64,000 bases of DNA from Rubrivivax sp. (GCA_030680415.1 JAUXVE010000063.1:1-64000), one strand, 5' to 3'. Counted from the stretch's first letter, positions 22,313-37,390 are shown. Notes: generated by a model from the letters alone, not told the origin. Numbers and translations: made by a program.

Positions 22313-22330
22313 GCCGCGATCCGACAGGCC

Positions 22331-23146
22331 TCACCCGGCCCAGGCCTTGTGCAGCATGGTGGCGGCCAGGCCGAGCAGCATCACCGCGAACAGCCGCTTG
22401 AGCCAGCGCACGTCGATGCGTTGCGCCGTGCGCGCGCCCAGCGGTGCCAGGCTGATGCTGGCCAGCGACACCACGAGCAGCGCCGGCAGGTAGAAGTAGC
22501 CCACGGCGCCCGGCAAGGCGCTTGGCAGGCGCCAGCCGCTGATGGCGTAGCCCAGCGTGCTGGCCGCCGCGATCGGGAAGCCCAATGCTGCGCTGGTGCC
22601 CACCGCCTGGCGCACCGGCACGTTGCACCAGGTCATGAAGGGCACCGACAGGAAGGCGCCGCCGGCACCCAGCAGGCCCGACACGAAGCCGATGGCGGCG
22701 CCCACGGCGGTCTGGCCGGTTCGTCCGGGCAGTTGCCGTCCGGGCCGCGGCTTGCGGTCGCGCAGCATGCGCAGCGCCGACCAGCCGATGAAGATGGCGA
22801 AGAACAAGGCCAGGCCCTGGCCCTTGAGCACCGCGAAGGCACCTGCGCCGGCGGCCAGGCCGCCGAGCACGATGCCGGGCGACAGCGTGGCGGCAAGTTC
22901 CCAGCGCACGGCGCCCAGCCGGTGATGGACCCGCACGCTGGACAGCGACGTGAACAGGATCGTGGCCATCGAGGTGGCGATGGCCATCTTCACCGCATGG
23001 CCGGACTCCACACCGCGCTGCGACAGCAGCAGCGTCATCACCGGCACCATCATCATGCCGCCGCCGATGCCCAGCAAGCCGGCCAGGAAACCCACCGTGG
23101 CGCCCAGTGCCAGCAGTTCGGCGATCAGCACCCAGCCGATGTCCAT
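22331..23146 (-). CDS. TauE/SafE family membrane protein
   Basis: GFLAGLLGIGGGMMMVPVMTLLLS...SGLLGAGGAFLSVPFMTWCNVPVRQAVGTSAALGFPIA. Confidence 0.9.
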   Translation of the reverse strand: MDIGWVLIAELLALGATVGFLAGLLGIGGGMMMVPVMTLLLSQRGVESGHAVKMAIATSMATILFTSLSSVRVHHRLGAVRWELAATLSPGIVLGGLAAGAGAFAVLKGQGLALFFAIFIGWSALRMLRDRKPRPGRQLPGRTGQTAVGAAIGFVSGLLGAGGAFLSVPFMTWCNVPVRQAVGTSAALGFPIAAASTLGYAISGWRLPSALPGAVGYFYLPALLVVSLASISLAPLGARTAQRIDVRWLKRLFAVMLLGLAATMLHKAWAG

Positions 23147-23153
23147 CGCTGGC

Positions 23154-23618
<465 letters not shown>

Positions 23619-23630
23619 GGGGTGTAAGGT

Positions 23631-23808
23631 GTCCGCCGTGAACCGTGAGCCACATTCCTGAACCCAAGGGGAAGTTCAGGTGGGCGAGGGCAGCCGGGCT
23701 TCGGGTTCATCTGACGCGAGACGCTCACACCAACCCGGCGATGTTCCAAGCCCTTGGTCATAGACCATCGGTTCAAGGAAATTAAAAACTCACGCGTTCA
23801 CAACGGAC
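23631..23808 (-). ncRNA. ssrS: 6S RNA
   Basis: Minus-strand transcript GUCCGUUGUGAACGCGUGAG...CUCACGGUUCACGGCGGAC closes a long terminal stem; CUUGAACCGAUGG element and central region; located directly downstream of zapA; TAGAAT -10-like box at 23815-23820. Confidence 0.85.
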
Positions 23809-23865
23809 GAAACCATTCTAGACGCCTGTGCCTGCCTTGCGGGTGACCCCGATTTGCGCCGGACT

Positions 23866-24192
23866 TCACAGCAGCTGGCCGTCTTCGGCGATGGCCGCGT
23901 CGATACGGCGGATCAGGGCGTCGAGGTCGGCGTCGCTCGGTGCTGCCGCAACCCTGGCGGGTGAACCGGCGCTGGCCGCAGCGGGTGCCGCAGCGCGCTC
24001 GGCCAACTGGTAGGCGAGGTTCAGCGCCGCCAGCACGGCGATGCGTTCGCGCGCCTTGACCTTGCCGGCACCGCGGATCGCGGACATCTCGTGGTCGACG
24101 CTGGCCACTGCCGCCGCCAGCAGCGTCTCGCCGCCCTCGGGGCAGGCCAGCACGTAGACCTGGCCGAGGATCGTGACCTCGAGCTGCTTCAA
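23866..24192 (-). CDS. zapA: Cell division protein ZapA
   Basis: MKQLEVTILGQVYVLACPEGGETLLAAAVASVDHEMSAIRGAGKVKARERIAVLAALNLAYQL. Confidence 0.92.
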   Translation of the reverse strand: MKQLEVTILGQVYVLACPEGGETLLAAAVASVDHEMSAIRGAGKVKARERIAVLAALNLAYQLAERAAAPAAASAGSPARVAAAPSDADLDALIRRIDAAIAEDGQLL

Positions 24193-24428
24193 AGGGGGCT
24201 CGCTTTCTGGGTGGCGTCCACGGCGGGGGCGCCGTCGGCAGGCAGCCGCTCGAGCAAGGCATCGATGCGCGCGCGCGCCGCACCCAGGCGTGAACGCAGG
24301 CTGTCGCGCTCGGCGGTGACGGTCTGCAGTTGCTGCTCGATGAGCGCGCTGGTGCGCTTGAGTTCCTGGTGCCGCAGCACCAGCCTGTCCACCCGTTCGG
24401 CGAGGTCTTCGAGCTTGGCCATCTGCAT
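24189..24428 (-). CDS. Short coiled-coil protein, ZapB-like / TIGR02449 type
   Basis: 79 aa coiled-coil LEDLAERVDRLVLRHQELKRTSALIEQQLQTVTAERDSLRSRL overlapping zapA. Confidence 0.75.
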   Translation of the reverse strand: MQMAKLEDLAERVDRLVLRHQELKRTSALIEQQLQTVTAERDSLRSRLGAARARIDALLERLPADGAPAVDATQKASPL

Positions 24429-24444
24429 GCGTCTCCCCGGCTCC

Positions 24445-25086
24445 TTAGCCCGCGGGCATTGTAGAAGCGCCCAGGTCGCACCAGCGGCGCACCGCGCATG
24501 CGTCGCAGCGCGGCGCGCGTGCCAGACACACGTAGCGGCCGTGCAGGATCAGCCAGTGGTGGGCGTCGACCCGCCAGCGCTCGGGCACCCGCTGCAGCAG
24601 CAACGTTTCCACTTCCAGCGGGTTGCGCCCGGGCGCCAGCCCGGTGCGGTTGGCGACGCGGAAGATGTGCGTGTCGACGGCCATCGTCGGCTCGCCGAAG
24701 GCGACGTTGAGCACCACGTTGGCGGTCTTGCGGCCGACGCCGGGCAGGGCCTGCAGCGCCTCGCGCCTGCGCGGCACCTCGCCGTCGTGCCGCTGCAACA
24801 GGATGCGGCAGGTCTCGACCAGGTTCTTCGCCTTGGTGCGGAACAGGCCGATGGTGCGTATGAGTTCGGTGACACGCTCGACGCCCAGGTCGGCCATCTT
24901 CTGCGGCGTCGGCGCCAGCGCGAAGAGGGCCTTCGTCGCCTTGTTGACGCTCACGTCGGTGGCCTGCGCCGACAGCAGCACGGCGACCAGCAACTCGAAC
25001 ACGCTGGTGTATTCGAGTTCGGACTGCGGCCGCGGGTTGGCCGCGGCGAGGGTGGCGAAGAAGGCCTCGACGGCTTCAGGCTTCAT
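24445..25086 (-). CDS. nth: Endonuclease III
   Basis: Hh[35 protein letters not shown] and [4Fe-4S] Cys pattern. Confidence 0.96.
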   Translation of the reverse strand: MKPEAVEAFFATLAAANPRPQSELEYTSVFELLVAVLLSAQATDVSVNKATKALFALAPTPQKMADLGVERVTELIRTIGLFRTKAKNLVETCRILLQRHDGEVPRRREALQALPGVGRKTANVVLNVAFGEPTMAVDTHIFRVANRTGLAPGRNPLEVETLLLQRVPERWRVDAHHWLILHGRYVCLARAPRCDACAVRRWCDLGASTMPAG

Positions 25087-25786
25087 CGGTGCTGCCGGCG
25101 CGGGGTGATGGAGGTGGGGCCTGGCGGGCGCCGGCGCGTTGCCGCGCGGCTTCGATGACCGCCTGCTTGGCGGCCAGAGCGGCGGGGTCGGCGATCGTGC
25201 CGTGGCTGGCCAGGTCGGCGAGCTTGGCCTCGGCCCTGGCGGCCAGCTGCTCGTCGCCCTCGCGTTGCTCGCGCTCGATGCGCCACTGGTGGAAGGCATA
25301 GCGCGCGCGCGCCTCGTCGGCCTGCGCCGCGCTCCAGGCCTGCCAGCCGCTGCGCGTGCCGGTCACCGGCACCATCGCGATGCAGTCCACGGGGCACACC
25401 GGCACGCACAACTCGCAGCCGGTGCACAGCGGGTCGATCACCGTGTGCATGAGCTTGGACGCGCCGACGATGCAGTCCACCGGGCAGGCCTTGATGCACA
25501 GCGTGCAGCCGATGCACCAGGCTTCGTCGATGACCGCCAGCGCGCGCGGCCCCTCGCTGCCGCGTGCCGGGTCCAGCGGCAGCACGGGGCGGCCGGTGAG
25601 GGCTGCGAGGCGCACGATGCCCTCGGCGCCGCCGGGCGGGCAGCGGTTGATGTCGGCGCTGCCTTCGGCCATCGCCGTCGCGTAAGCGCGGCAGTCGGGG
25701 TAGCCGCAGCGCGTGCATTGCGTCTGTGGCAGTGCCGCGTCCACCCGGTCGGCGAGGCTTGCTGCGGGCTGGTCGGGCGGCGTCAC
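25076..25786 (-). CDS. rsxB: RnfB/RsxB-type ferredoxin
   Basis: [30 protein letters not shown]...[19 protein letters not shown]...[16 protein letters not shown]. Confidence 0.9.
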   Translation of the reverse strand: MTPPDQPAASLADRVDAALPQTQCTRCGYPDCRAYATAMAEGSADINRCPPGGAEGIVRLAALTGRPVLPLDPARGSEGPRALAVIDEAWCIGCTLCIKACPVDCIVGASKLMHTVIDPLCTGCELCVPVCPVDCIAMVPVTGTRSGWQAWSAAQADEARARYAFHQWRIEREQREGDEQLAARAEAKLADLASHGTIADPAALAAKQAVIEAARQRAGARQAPPPSPRAGSTDEA

Positions 25787-25793
25787 CGCCCGA

Positions 25794-27086
25794 TTATCGG
25801 GCGCGTGCCCTCTTCATCGGCGCCGCGGCGTTCTGGGCCACGGTCTCGTTGCCGAAGCGCGATATGAAACCGCGCACTTCGGGGTACACCTTCTCGCGCC
25901 AGCGGCGGCCCGAGAAGATGCCGTAGTGGCCGGCGCCCAGGGCGTCGTAGTGGAACGCGCGGCCCCTGGGGATGCCTTCGCACAGCTCGTGCGCGGCGTG
26001 CGTCTGGCCGGCACCCGAGATGTCGTCGAGCTCGCCTTCGATGGTCAGCAGCGCGGTCGTGATGATGTCCTGCGGCCGCACCGGCTCGCCACGCACGACC
26101 CAGGTGCCGTTGACCAGCGCGAAGTCCTGGAACACGGTCTTGATGGTGTCCAGGTAGTACTCGGCCGGCATGTCGAGCACGGCGTTGTACTCGTCGTAGA
26201 ACTGCCGGTGCGCTTCGGCGCTGTCGCCGTCGCCGCGGATCAGATCCTGGAAGTAATCGTAGTGGCTGGAGACGTGGCGGTCCGGGTTCATGGCCACGAA
26301 GCCGGTGTGCTGCAGGAAGCCGGGGTAGACGCGCCGGCCCGCGCCCGGGAAGTTGGCCGGCACGCGCTGGATGACGTTGGCCTCGAACCAGGCGTGGCTC
26401 TTGTTGACGGCCAGGTTGTTGACGGCCGTGGGGCTCTTGCGGGCATCGATGGGGCCGCCCATCATGACCATCGTGCGCGGCGTGGCCTCGCCGCGGCTGG
26501 CCATCAGCGATACCGCGGCCAGCACCGGCACCGTCGGCTGGCAGACCGAGATCACGTGCGCCTCGGGGCCGATGTGGCGGATGAATTCCTGCACGTATTC
26601 GACGTAGTCGTCGAGGTGGAAGGGCCCGGCCTTCGCTGGCACCATGCGCGCGTCGGTCCAGTCGGTGATGAACACCTTGTGGTCGCGCAGCAGGGCTTTG
26701 ACGGTGTCGCGCAGCAGCGTCGAGTGGTGACCCGACAGCGGCGCCACCACCAGCACGGTGGGCTGGCTCTTCATCTGCGTCAGCGCCACCGGGTTGTCGG
26801 TGAAGCGCTTGAAGCGCAGCAGGCGGCAGAAGGGCTTGACGATCGCCACCTGTTCCTGCACCGCGATCTCGACACCGCCGACGGTGGCCGCAGTGATCTT
26901 GAATTCGGGCTTCTCGTATTCCTTGGCCAATCGATGCATGAGGTCGAAGCCGGCCGACCACCGGTCGGCCATGGGGACCTGTGCAAACGGCGACAGTGGG
27001 TGGCTGTAGAGCTTGGCCGTGGCGCTGGCGAACTCCGAGAAAGGCGCCATCAAGGCGCGCTGGGTTTCATACAGCTGATACAGCAT
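25794..27086 (-). CDS. phaZ: Intracellular polyhydroxyalkanoate depolymerase
   Basis: [38 protein letters not shown]...[17 protein letters not shown]...[19 protein letters not shown]. Confidence 0.92.
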   Translation of the reverse strand: MLYQLYETQRALMAPFSEFASATAKLYSHPLSPFAQVPMADRWSAGFDLMHRLAKEYEKPEFKITAATVGGVEIAVQEQVAIVKPFCRLLRFKRFTDNPVALTQMKSQPTVLVVAPLSGHHSTLLRDTVKALLRDHKVFITDWTDARMVPAKAGPFHLDDYVEYVQEFIRHIGPEAHVISVCQPTVPVLAAVSLMASRGEATPRTMVMMGGPIDARKSPTAVNNLAVNKSHAWFEANVIQRVPANFPGAGRRVYPGFLQHTGFVAMNPDRHVSSHYDYFQDLIRGDGDSAEAHRQFYDEYNAVLDMPAEYYLDTIKTVFQDFALVNGTWVVRGEPVRPQDIITTALLTIEGELDDISGAGQTHAAHELCEGIPRGRAFHYDALGAGHYGIFSGRRWREKVYPEVRGFISRFGNETVAQNAAAPMKRARAR

Positions 27087-27168
27087 GGGGTGTCTCCGAT
27101 CGTTGTGACCATGGCATCCGCATGCACGCTGTGCGAACGGACTGACGGCCAAGTTGACTGTACTGCAG

Positions 27169-27191
27169 ATTTTGTTGCAGCGCAGCAAAAT
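27169..27191. promoter_or_regulatory. Candidate operator upstream of phaZ (inverted repeat ATTTTGTTGC-AGC-GCAGCAAAAT)
   Basis: 9/10 matched inverted repeat arms 27169-27178 / 27182-27191 in the phaZ upstream region. Confidence 0.45.
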
Positions 27192-27278
27192 TGAGGCAGA
27201 CACCCAGATGGTGCGGCCGGACGCACCATTTCAATAGCTCGAAAACACTGGGTCGGACGGTCGATATCGGTGCCGCTG

Positions 27279-28508
27279 TCACCTCGGCGACAGCGCTTCG
27301 CCTTCCTGCATCACGCGCGCGAGTGCCGCCACCACGGCGTCGATGTTGCGGCTGTTGATGGCCGCTACGCAGATGCGCCCTGAATCGAGGCCGTAGACGC
27401 CGAATTCGCTGCGCAGGCGCTGCATCTGTTCCTTGCTCAGGCCCGAGTAGCTGAACATGCCCTTCTGGCGCTTGATGTAGTCCAGCTCCCCCGCCACGCC
27501 GGCGGCGCGCAGCCTGGCCACGAGCTGCTCGCGCGTGGCGCGGATGCGCTGGCGCATGCCGGCAAGTTCTTCCTCCCACATCGCCCGCAGCGCCGGCGTG
27601 GTCAGCACCGTGGCCACGAGCTGGGCGCCGAAGGTCGGCGGGGTGGAATAGTTGCTGCGGATGACGATCTTCAGCTGCGACAGCACGCGCGCCATTTCCT
27701 CGGCGCTGGCGCAGACGACGCTGAGCGCGCCGACGCGTTCGCCGTAGAGCGAGAAGCTCTTGGAGTAGGAGCTCGAGACGAAGAACGGCATGCCCTGCGC
27801 CAGGAAGGTCCGCACGGCAGCGCCATCCTCGGCAATGCCGTCGCCGAAACCCTGGTAGGCCAGGTCCAGGAAGGGCACCAGCCCACGTGCGGCACACGCC
27901 GCGGCCACCTGCTCCCACTGCGCCGGCAGCAGGTCGCATCCGGTGGGGTTGTGGCAGCAGGCATGCAGCACGACGACGGTACCGGGCGCGGCGGCCTGCA
28001 GCGCGCCGAGCATGGCGTCGAAGCGCACGCCACGCGTGGCAGCGTCGTAGTACGGGTAGCTGTCGACCTCGAAGCCTGCATTGGTGAAGAGTGCGCGATG
28101 GTTTTCCCAGCTCGGGTCGCTGATCAGCACGCGAGCGCCGGGTGCCAGCCGCTTCAGGAAGTCGGCGCCCACCTTCAGACCGCCGGTGCCGCCCAGCGCC
28201 TGCACCGTGGCCACGCGACCGCCTTTCACGGCGTCGCTGTCGGCACCGAACACCAGGCCCTGCACCGCCTTGTCGTAGGCGGCGATGCCGTCGATGGGCA
28301 GGTAGCCCTTGGCCTTGGGCGACTCGAGCAGCTGCTTCTCGGCGGCGGCCACGCAGGCCAGCACCGGCAGCTTGCCCTGGTCGTCGAAGTACACACCGAC
28401 GCCGAGGTTGACTTTGGCCGGGTTGGGGTCGGCATTGAACTGTTCGGTGAGACCCAGGATCGGGTCGCGGGGGGCCATGTCGACGGTGGAGAAGAGGGTT
28501 GCGGTCAT
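27279..28508 (-). CDS. Aromatic amino acid / aspartate aminotransferase
   Basis: FSTVDMAPRDPILGLTEQFNADPNPAKVNLGVGVYFDDQGKLP...SSYSKSFSLYGERVGAL. Confidence 0.92.
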   Translation of the reverse strand: MTATLFSTVDMAPRDPILGLTEQFNADPNPAKVNLGVGVYFDDQGKLPVLACVAAAEKQLLESPKAKGYLPIDGIAAYDKAVQGLVFGADSDAVKGGRVATVQALGGTGGLKVGADFLKRLAPGARVLISDPSWENHRALFTNAGFEVDSYPYYDAATRGVRFDAMLGALQAAAPGTVVVLHACCHNPTGCDLLPAQWEQVAAACAARGLVPFLDLAYQGFGDGIAEDGAAVRTFLAQGMPFFVSSSYSKSFSLYGERVGALSVVCASAEEMARVLSQLKIVIRSNYSTPPTFGAQLVATVLTTPALRAMWEEELAGMRQRIRATREQLVARLRAAGVAGELDYIKRQKGMFSYSGLSKEQMQRLRSEFGVYGLDSGRICVAAINSRNIDAVVAALARVMQEGEALSPR

Positions 28509-28663
28509 GAAGGGGGTTCCTGAACGGGCGGGATCGGCAGCGCGGGCGGTGTCCTGTGCGTCGGCAGGCGGCATGCGCTACGCTGCAGGGTTGCTCGCCG
28601 CGCCCAGGGGCGCAGCGCGCTGATTCTAATTCCCAGCCGTCACCTTACTCAGGGATTTCCCGC

Positions 28664-30798
<2,135 letters not shown>

Positions 30799-30799
<1 letters not shown>

Positions 30800-31362
30800 T
30801 GCGCCGGCTGCGCGAACTGCTGCGCAAGGCGCCGGCCGAAGAGTCGGCCTTGCCCGACGCGACGCGCGTGCTGATGGTCTGCATGGGCAACATCTGCCGT
30901 TCTCCCGTGGCCGAAGGCGTGCTGCGTGCCAAGTTGCGCCAGGCCGGTCTGCAAACGCGGGTGGTGGTGGATTCGGCGGGTACCCACGGTTACCACACCG
31001 GCGAGCCGCCGGATCCGCGGGCGATCCGCAGCGCGGCACAGCGCGGCTACGAACTCGCCGATCTGCGCGCGCGCCCGGTGCAGACCGAGGACTTCACGCG
31101 TTTCGACTGGCTGCTGGCCATGGACGAGGCCAACCTGGCCTGGCTGCAAAGCCGCCTGCCTGAAGGCACCGCGCCACGATTGGGCCTGCTGATGGCGCAT
31201 GCACGGCGCCACACCGACGTGATCGAGGTGCCCGACCCCTACTACGGCGCGGCGGCAGGCTTCGAGAGGGTGCTCGACCTGGTGGAAGACGCCTGCGACG
31301 GCCTGGTCGCAGGCCTCGCTGAGTCACTGCCCGGCCGGCCGCGCGAGGGCGGCCACGCTTGA
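30799..31362 (+). CDS. Low-molecular-weight protein tyrosine phosphatase
   Basis: VLMVCMGNICRSPVAEGVLR...DVIEVPDPYYG. Confidence 0.94.
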
Positions 31363-31383
31363 ACGCTAGCGTCAACTTCGGCT

Positions 31384-31408
31384 ATACTTGACAGAATTAG
31401 TCGGAAAC
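31384..31408 (+). promoter_or_regulatory. Type 1 IscR-like operator upstream of iscR
   Basis: ATACTTGACAGAATTAGTCGGAAAC closely matches the known type 1 IscR consensus (ATA..TGAC..AAT.AGTC). Confidence 0.78.
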
Positions 31409-31521
31409 GAATCTGGCTGGCAGGGAACAGGGAGATCGAGTCTTTCGGTCACCGTTTCGACCCCTGACAGCGGCGCGGCTTCCAACGTTCCCCCGGGCGC
31501 CGCAGGCGCATGGAGAAGTTC

Positions 31522-32055
31522 ATGAGACTCACCACGAAGGGCCGCTTTGCCGTCACGGCGATGATCGACCTCGCACTGCGCTCCAACTCGGGCCCGGTGG
31601 CGCTGGCCGCCATCAGCCAGCGGCAGCAGATTTCGCTGTCCTACCTGGAGCAGCTGTTCGGCAAGCTGCGCCGGCACGAACTGGTGGAGAGCACACGCGG
31701 CCCAGGCGGCGGTTACTCACTGGGCCGCGGCGCGGGCGAGATCACGGTGGCGGACATCATCGTCGCCGTCGACGAGCCCATCGACGCCACCGGCTGTGGC
31801 GGCAAGGAAGACTGCATGGGGCAGGACACCGGCAAGTGCATGACACACGACCTGTGGACGAGCTTGAATTCCAAGATGATCGAGTACCTCGACTCGATCT
31901 CGCTCAAGAAGCTGGTCGACGAACAGCTCGCCAAGGGCATTTCCATAGATGAGGCGCCGGTCAAGCGTGCGATCTCCAGCACGCCGGTGGTCAAGCCGAT
32001 CAAGGTGACGGCGCCGAATTCGGTGTTCGCCCTCGGGACCACGTTCACGAAGTAG
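31522..32055 (+). CDS. iscR: Fe-S cluster assembly transcriptional regulator IscR
   Basis: [21 protein letters not shown]...[21 protein letters not shown] with three-Cys ligand region. Confidence 0.96.
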   Translation: MRLTTKGRFAVTAMIDLALRSNSGPVALAAISQRQQISLSYLEQLFGKLRRHELVESTRGPGGGYSLGRGAGEITVADIIVAVDEPIDATGCGGKEDCMGQDTGKCMTHDLWTSLNSKMIEYLDSISLKKLVDEQLAKGISIDEAPVKRAISSTPVVKPIKVTAPNSVFALGTTFTK

Positions 32056-32077
32056 TCGAGACGAAGCCATCAAGATC

Positions 32078-33292
32078 ATGACCCCGCACTTCCCCATCTA
32101 CCTGGACTACGGCGCCACCACGCCGTGCGACCCGCGCGTCGTCGACGCCATGATTCCCTGGTTGCGCGAACACTTCGGCAACCCGGCTTCACGCAGCCAC
32201 GCCTGGGGCTGGGAGGCCGAGGCGGCGGTGGAGAAGGCGCGCGGCCAGGTCGCCGCGCTGGTCAACGCCGACCCGCGCGAGATCGTCTGGACCAGCGGTG
32301 CCACCGAATCGATCAACCTGGCGCTCAAGGGCGCGGCGCATTTCTACAGCGCTCGCGGCAAGCACCTCGTCACCCTGAAGACCGAGCACAAGGCGGTGCT
32401 CGACACCATGCGCGAACTCGAGCGCCAGGGCTTCGAGGTGAGCTACCTCGACGTGCAGGAAAACGGCCTGCTCGACCTCGACAAGTTCAAGGCCGCGCTG
32501 CGCAAGGACACCATCCTGGTCTCGGTGCTGCTGGTCAACAACGAGATCGGCGTCATCCAGGACATTCCGGCCATCGGCGCGCTGTGCCGCGAGCGCGGCA
32601 TCCTCCTGCACGTCGACGCCGCGCAGGCCACCGGCAAGGTGGCCATCGACATCGACGCGCTGCCGGTCGACCTGATGAGCCTGGCCTCGCACAAGACCTA
32701 CGGCCCCAAGGGCATCGGCGCACTGTACGTGCGGCGCAAGCCGCGCGTGCGCATCGAGGCGCAGATGCACGGCGGCGGACACGAGCGCGGCATGCGCAGC
32801 GGCACGCTGCCCACGCACCAGTGCGTCGGCATGGGCGAGGCCTACGCCATCGCCAAGGTCGAGATGGGCACCGAGATCGAGCGCATCCGCATGCTGCAGA
32901 AGCGGTTGCTCGACGGCATCGGCAAGATCGACCAGGTGTTCATCAACGGCGACCTCGAGCGCCGCGTGCCGCACAACGTCAACGCCAGTTTCAGCTACGT
33001 CGAAGGCGAATCGCTGATCATGGGCGTGAAGGGCATTGCCGTGTCTTCCGGTTCGGCCTGCACCAGCGCCAGCCTGGAGCCCAGCTACGTGCTGCGCGCC
33101 CTGGGCCGCAGCGACGAACTGGCGCATTCCAGCCTGCGCATGACGATCGGTCGCTTCACCACCGAAGCCGAGATCGACTACGCGGTGAACACGCTGCAGG
33201 ACCGCGTGGCCAAGCTGCGCGAGTTGTCGCCGCTGTGGGAAATGTTCAAGGACGGGATCGACATCAACTCGATCCAGTGGTCCGCACACTGA
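32078..33292 (+). CDS. iscS: Cysteine desulfurase IscS
   Basis: [20 protein letters not shown]...[20 protein letters not shown]...[21 protein letters not shown]. Confidence 0.98.
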   Translation: MTPHFPIYLDYGATTPCDPRVVDAMIPWLREHFGNPASRSHAWGWEAEAAVEKARGQVAALVNADPREIVWTSGATESINLALKGAAHFYSARGKHLVTLKTEHKAVLDTMRELERQGFEVSYLDVQENGLLDLDKFKAALRKDTILVSVLLVNNEIGVIQDIPAIGALCRERGILLHVDAAQATGKVAIDIDALPVDLMSLASHKTYGPKGIGALYVRRKPRVRIEAQMHGGGHERGMRSGTLPTHQCVGMGEAYAIAKVEMGTEIERIRMLQKRLLDGIGKIDQVFINGDLERRVPHNVNASFSYVEGESLIMGVKGIAVSSGSACTSASLEPSYVLRALGRSDELAHSSLRMTIGRFTTEAEIDYAVNTLQDRVAKLRELSPLWEMFKDGIDINSIQWSAH

Positions 33293-33310
33293 ACCCTTAG
33301 GAGCAAACAA

Positions 33311-33712
33311 ATGGCATACAGCGAAAAAGTCGTCGAGCACTACGAAAACCCGCGCAACGTCGGCTCCTTCGACAAGGGCGACGACAGCGTGGGCACCGGC
33401 ATGGTCGGCGCGCCGGCCTGCGGTGACGTGATGAAGCTGCAGATCAAGGTCAACCCCAGCACCGGGCTGATCGAGGACGCACGCTTCAAGACCTATGGCT
33501 GCGGCTCGGCCATCGCGTCGAGCTCGCTGGTCACCGAATGGGTCAAAGGCAAGTCGCTCGACGAGGCGATGACGATCAAGAACACGCAGATCGCCGAAGA
33601 GCTGGCCTTGCCGCCGGTCAAGATCCATTGCTCGATCCTGGCCGAAGATGCGATCAAGGCCGCGGTGCAGGACTACAAGGCCAAGCACGGGGCCGCGGCA
33701 CAAACGCACTGA
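33311..33712 (+). CDS. iscU: Fe-S scaffold protein IscU
   Basis: [21 protein letters not shown]...[15 protein letters not shown]...[22 protein letters not shown]...[16 protein letters not shown]. Confidence 0.98.
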   Translation: MAYSEKVVEHYENPRNVGSFDKGDDSVGTGMVGAPACGDVMKLQIKVNPSTGLIEDARFKTYGCGSAIASSSLVTEWVKGKSLDEAMTIKNTQIAEELALPPVKIHCSILAEDAIKAAVQDYKAKHGAAAQTH

Positions 33713-33720
33713 GGCAGGTC

Positions 33721-34044
33721 ATGGCGGTCACTATGAGCGAGGCGGCGGCGCGGCATGTGTCGCGCTACATCGCGCGGCGCGGCAAGGGCGTGGGCGTGCG
33801 GCTGGGTGTCAAGACTACGGGCTGCTCGGGCCTGGCCTACAAGCTCGAGTATGCCGACGAGATCGCACCCGAGGACGTGGTCTTCGAGGACCATGGTGTC
33901 AAGGTGCTGGTCGACCCCAAGAGCCTGCCCTACATCGACGGCACCGAGCTCGACTTCGTTCGCGAGGGCCTCAACGAGGGCTTCAAGTTCCACAATCCGC
34001 GTGAGAAGGATCGCTGTGGCTGTGGAGAGTCCTTCCGCGTCTGA
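33721..34044 (+). CDS. iscA: Fe-S assembly protein IscA
   Basis: [22 protein letters not shown]...[14 protein letters not shown]. Confidence 0.97.
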   Translation: MAVTMSEAAARHVSRYIARRGKGVGVRLGVKTTGCSGLAYKLEYADEIAPEDVVFEDHGVKVLVDPKSLPYIDGTELDFVREGLNEGFKFHNPREKDRCGCGESFRV

Positions 34045-34102
34045 ACGTCACGCCGCGACGCCAGGCGCGGCTTGCACGTCGCGCCTTTTTCTTGACCAAC
34101 CC

Positions 34103-34585
34103 ATGTCTGCCGAGATCGTCATCCGCCGCGAAAGCCCCGACCAGCCCGAGGTGGCGGCCCTGCTCGGCGCGCTCGACGGCTACCTGGCATCGCTGTACCC
34201 GCCCGAGGCCAACCACATCCTCGATGTGCAGGCACTGCTGGCGCCAGACGTGGGCTTCTTCGTGGCGCGCGAAGGCGGCCAGCTCGTCGGTACCGGCGCC
34301 GTGCGCCGCATGGCGGGCGAGCCGGCCAGTGGCGGCGTTTCCTACGGCGAGGTCAAACGCATGATGGTCGACCCGGCGCGGCGCGGCCGCGGCATCGGCG
34401 CGCGGCTGCTGCAGGCGCTGGAGGACTCGCTGCGTGCCGAGGGCATCACGCTGGCACTGCTGGAGACCGGCCGTGACCAGGCCGAAGCGGTGCGCCTGTA
34501 CGAACGCTGCGGCTACAGTCGGCGCACCGCCTTCGGCGGCTACCCCGACAACGGCCTGTCGGTCTTCTACGGCAAGCGTTTATGA
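34103..34585 (+). CDS. GNAT family N-acetyltransferase inside isc operon
   Basis: YGEVKRMMVDPARRGRGIGARLLQALEDSLRAEGITLALLETG...LYERCGYSRR. Confidence 0.9.
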   Translation: MSAEIVIRRESPDQPEVAALLGALDGYLASLYPPEANHILDVQALLAPDVGFFVAREGGQLVGTGAVRRMAGEPASGGVSYGEVKRMMVDPARRGRGIGARLLQALEDSLRAEGITLALLETGRDQAEAVRLYERCGYSRRTAFGGYPDNGLSVFYGKRL

Positions 34586-35112
34586 AGCTCGACGACGACG
34601 ACTTCACCCTCTTCGGGCTGCCCGAGCAGCACGCGCTGGACCGTGCCGACCTCGACGCCCGCTGGCGCCAGCTGCAGGCCGAGGTGCACCCCGACCGCTT
34701 TGCCGGCGACGGCGCCGCGGCGCAGCGCATCGCCATGCAGTGGGCGGTGCGCGTGAACGAGGCCTACCAGCGTCTGAAGGATCCGCTCAAGCGCGCGGCC
34801 TACCTGTGCGAACGCCGCGGTGCGGCGATCGAGGCCGAGAACAACACCGCCATGCCGACGGCCTTCCTGATGCAGCAGATGCAGTGGCGCGAGGCGCTCG
34901 AAGAAGCCGCCGGTGCCGCCGCCGTCGAGCGCCTGGAAGCCGAAGTGGCCGCCACCGAGCGCGGGATGCTGGCCGAAGTGGCCCGCCTGCTCGACGTGGC
35001 GGGCGACGCGCCGGCCGCTGCCGCCGAGGTGCGCGCCCTCATGTTCGTGAACCGTTTTCGCCAGGACATCGAGCGCCGCCTGGACGCGCTCGACCCGGCC
35101 CTTCCGCGATAG
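34582..35112 (+). CDS. hscB: Co-chaperone HscB
   Basis: [44 protein letters not shown] overlap with the GNAT gene. Confidence 0.95.
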   Translation: MKLDDDDFTLFGLPEQHALDRADLDARWRQLQAEVHPDRFAGDGAAAQRIAMQWAVRVNEAYQRLKDPLKRAAYLCERRGAAIEAENNTAMPTAFLMQQMQWREALEEAAGAAAVERLEAEVAATERGMLAEVARLLDVAGDAPAAAAEVRALMFVNRFRQDIERRLDALDPALPR

Positions 35113-35122
35113 AACCCCAGCC

Positions 35123-36979
<1,857 letters not shown>

Positions 36980-36995
36980 CCCCGGAAGCCACACC

Positions 36996-37334
36996 ATGCC
37001 CATCATCCGCATCCTCCCGCACGCCGAGTACTGCCCCCAGGGCGACACCATCGAGGCACCCGCCGGCACGTCCATCTGCGAGGCGCTGCTCGAGAACGGC
37101 ATCGCCATCGAACACGCCTGCGAAATGAGCTGCGCCTGCACCACCTGCCACGTCGTGGTGAAGGAGGGCTACGACTCGCTGGGGGAAATGGACGAGTCCG
37201 AAGAAGACCTGCTCGACCGCGCCTGGGGTCTGACGCCGACCTCGCGGCTGAGCTGCCAGGCGATCCTGTCGAACCAGGATGTGACGATCGAGATTCCCAA
37301 GTACACGATCAACTACGCCCGCGAGAATCACTGA
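36996..37334 (+). CDS. fdx: ISC-type [2Fe-2S] ferredoxin
   Basis: [65 protein letters not shown]. Confidence 0.96.
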   Translation: MPIIRILPHAEYCPQGDTIEAPAGTSICEALLENGIAIEHACEMSCACTTCHVVVKEGYDSLGEMDESEEDLLDRAWGLTPTSRLSCQAILSNQDVTIEIPKYTINYARENH

Positions 37335-37353
37335 ACCGGTGCGCGGTGCACCA

Positions 37354-37390
37354 AGAAAAAAGACCCCCCGGCCTTGCGGCCGAGGGGCCG
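37354..37390 (-). terminator. Intrinsic-terminator-like hairpin, minus strand
   Basis: Minus strand CGGCCCCUCGGCCGCAAGGCCGGGGGGUCUUUUUUCUU: GC-rich hairpin followed by six U. Confidence 0.65.

Noticed and set aside
28600-28663. LexA/SOS box upstream of uvrB
   Set aside because: No CTGT-N8-ACAG match could be found by eye in this gap
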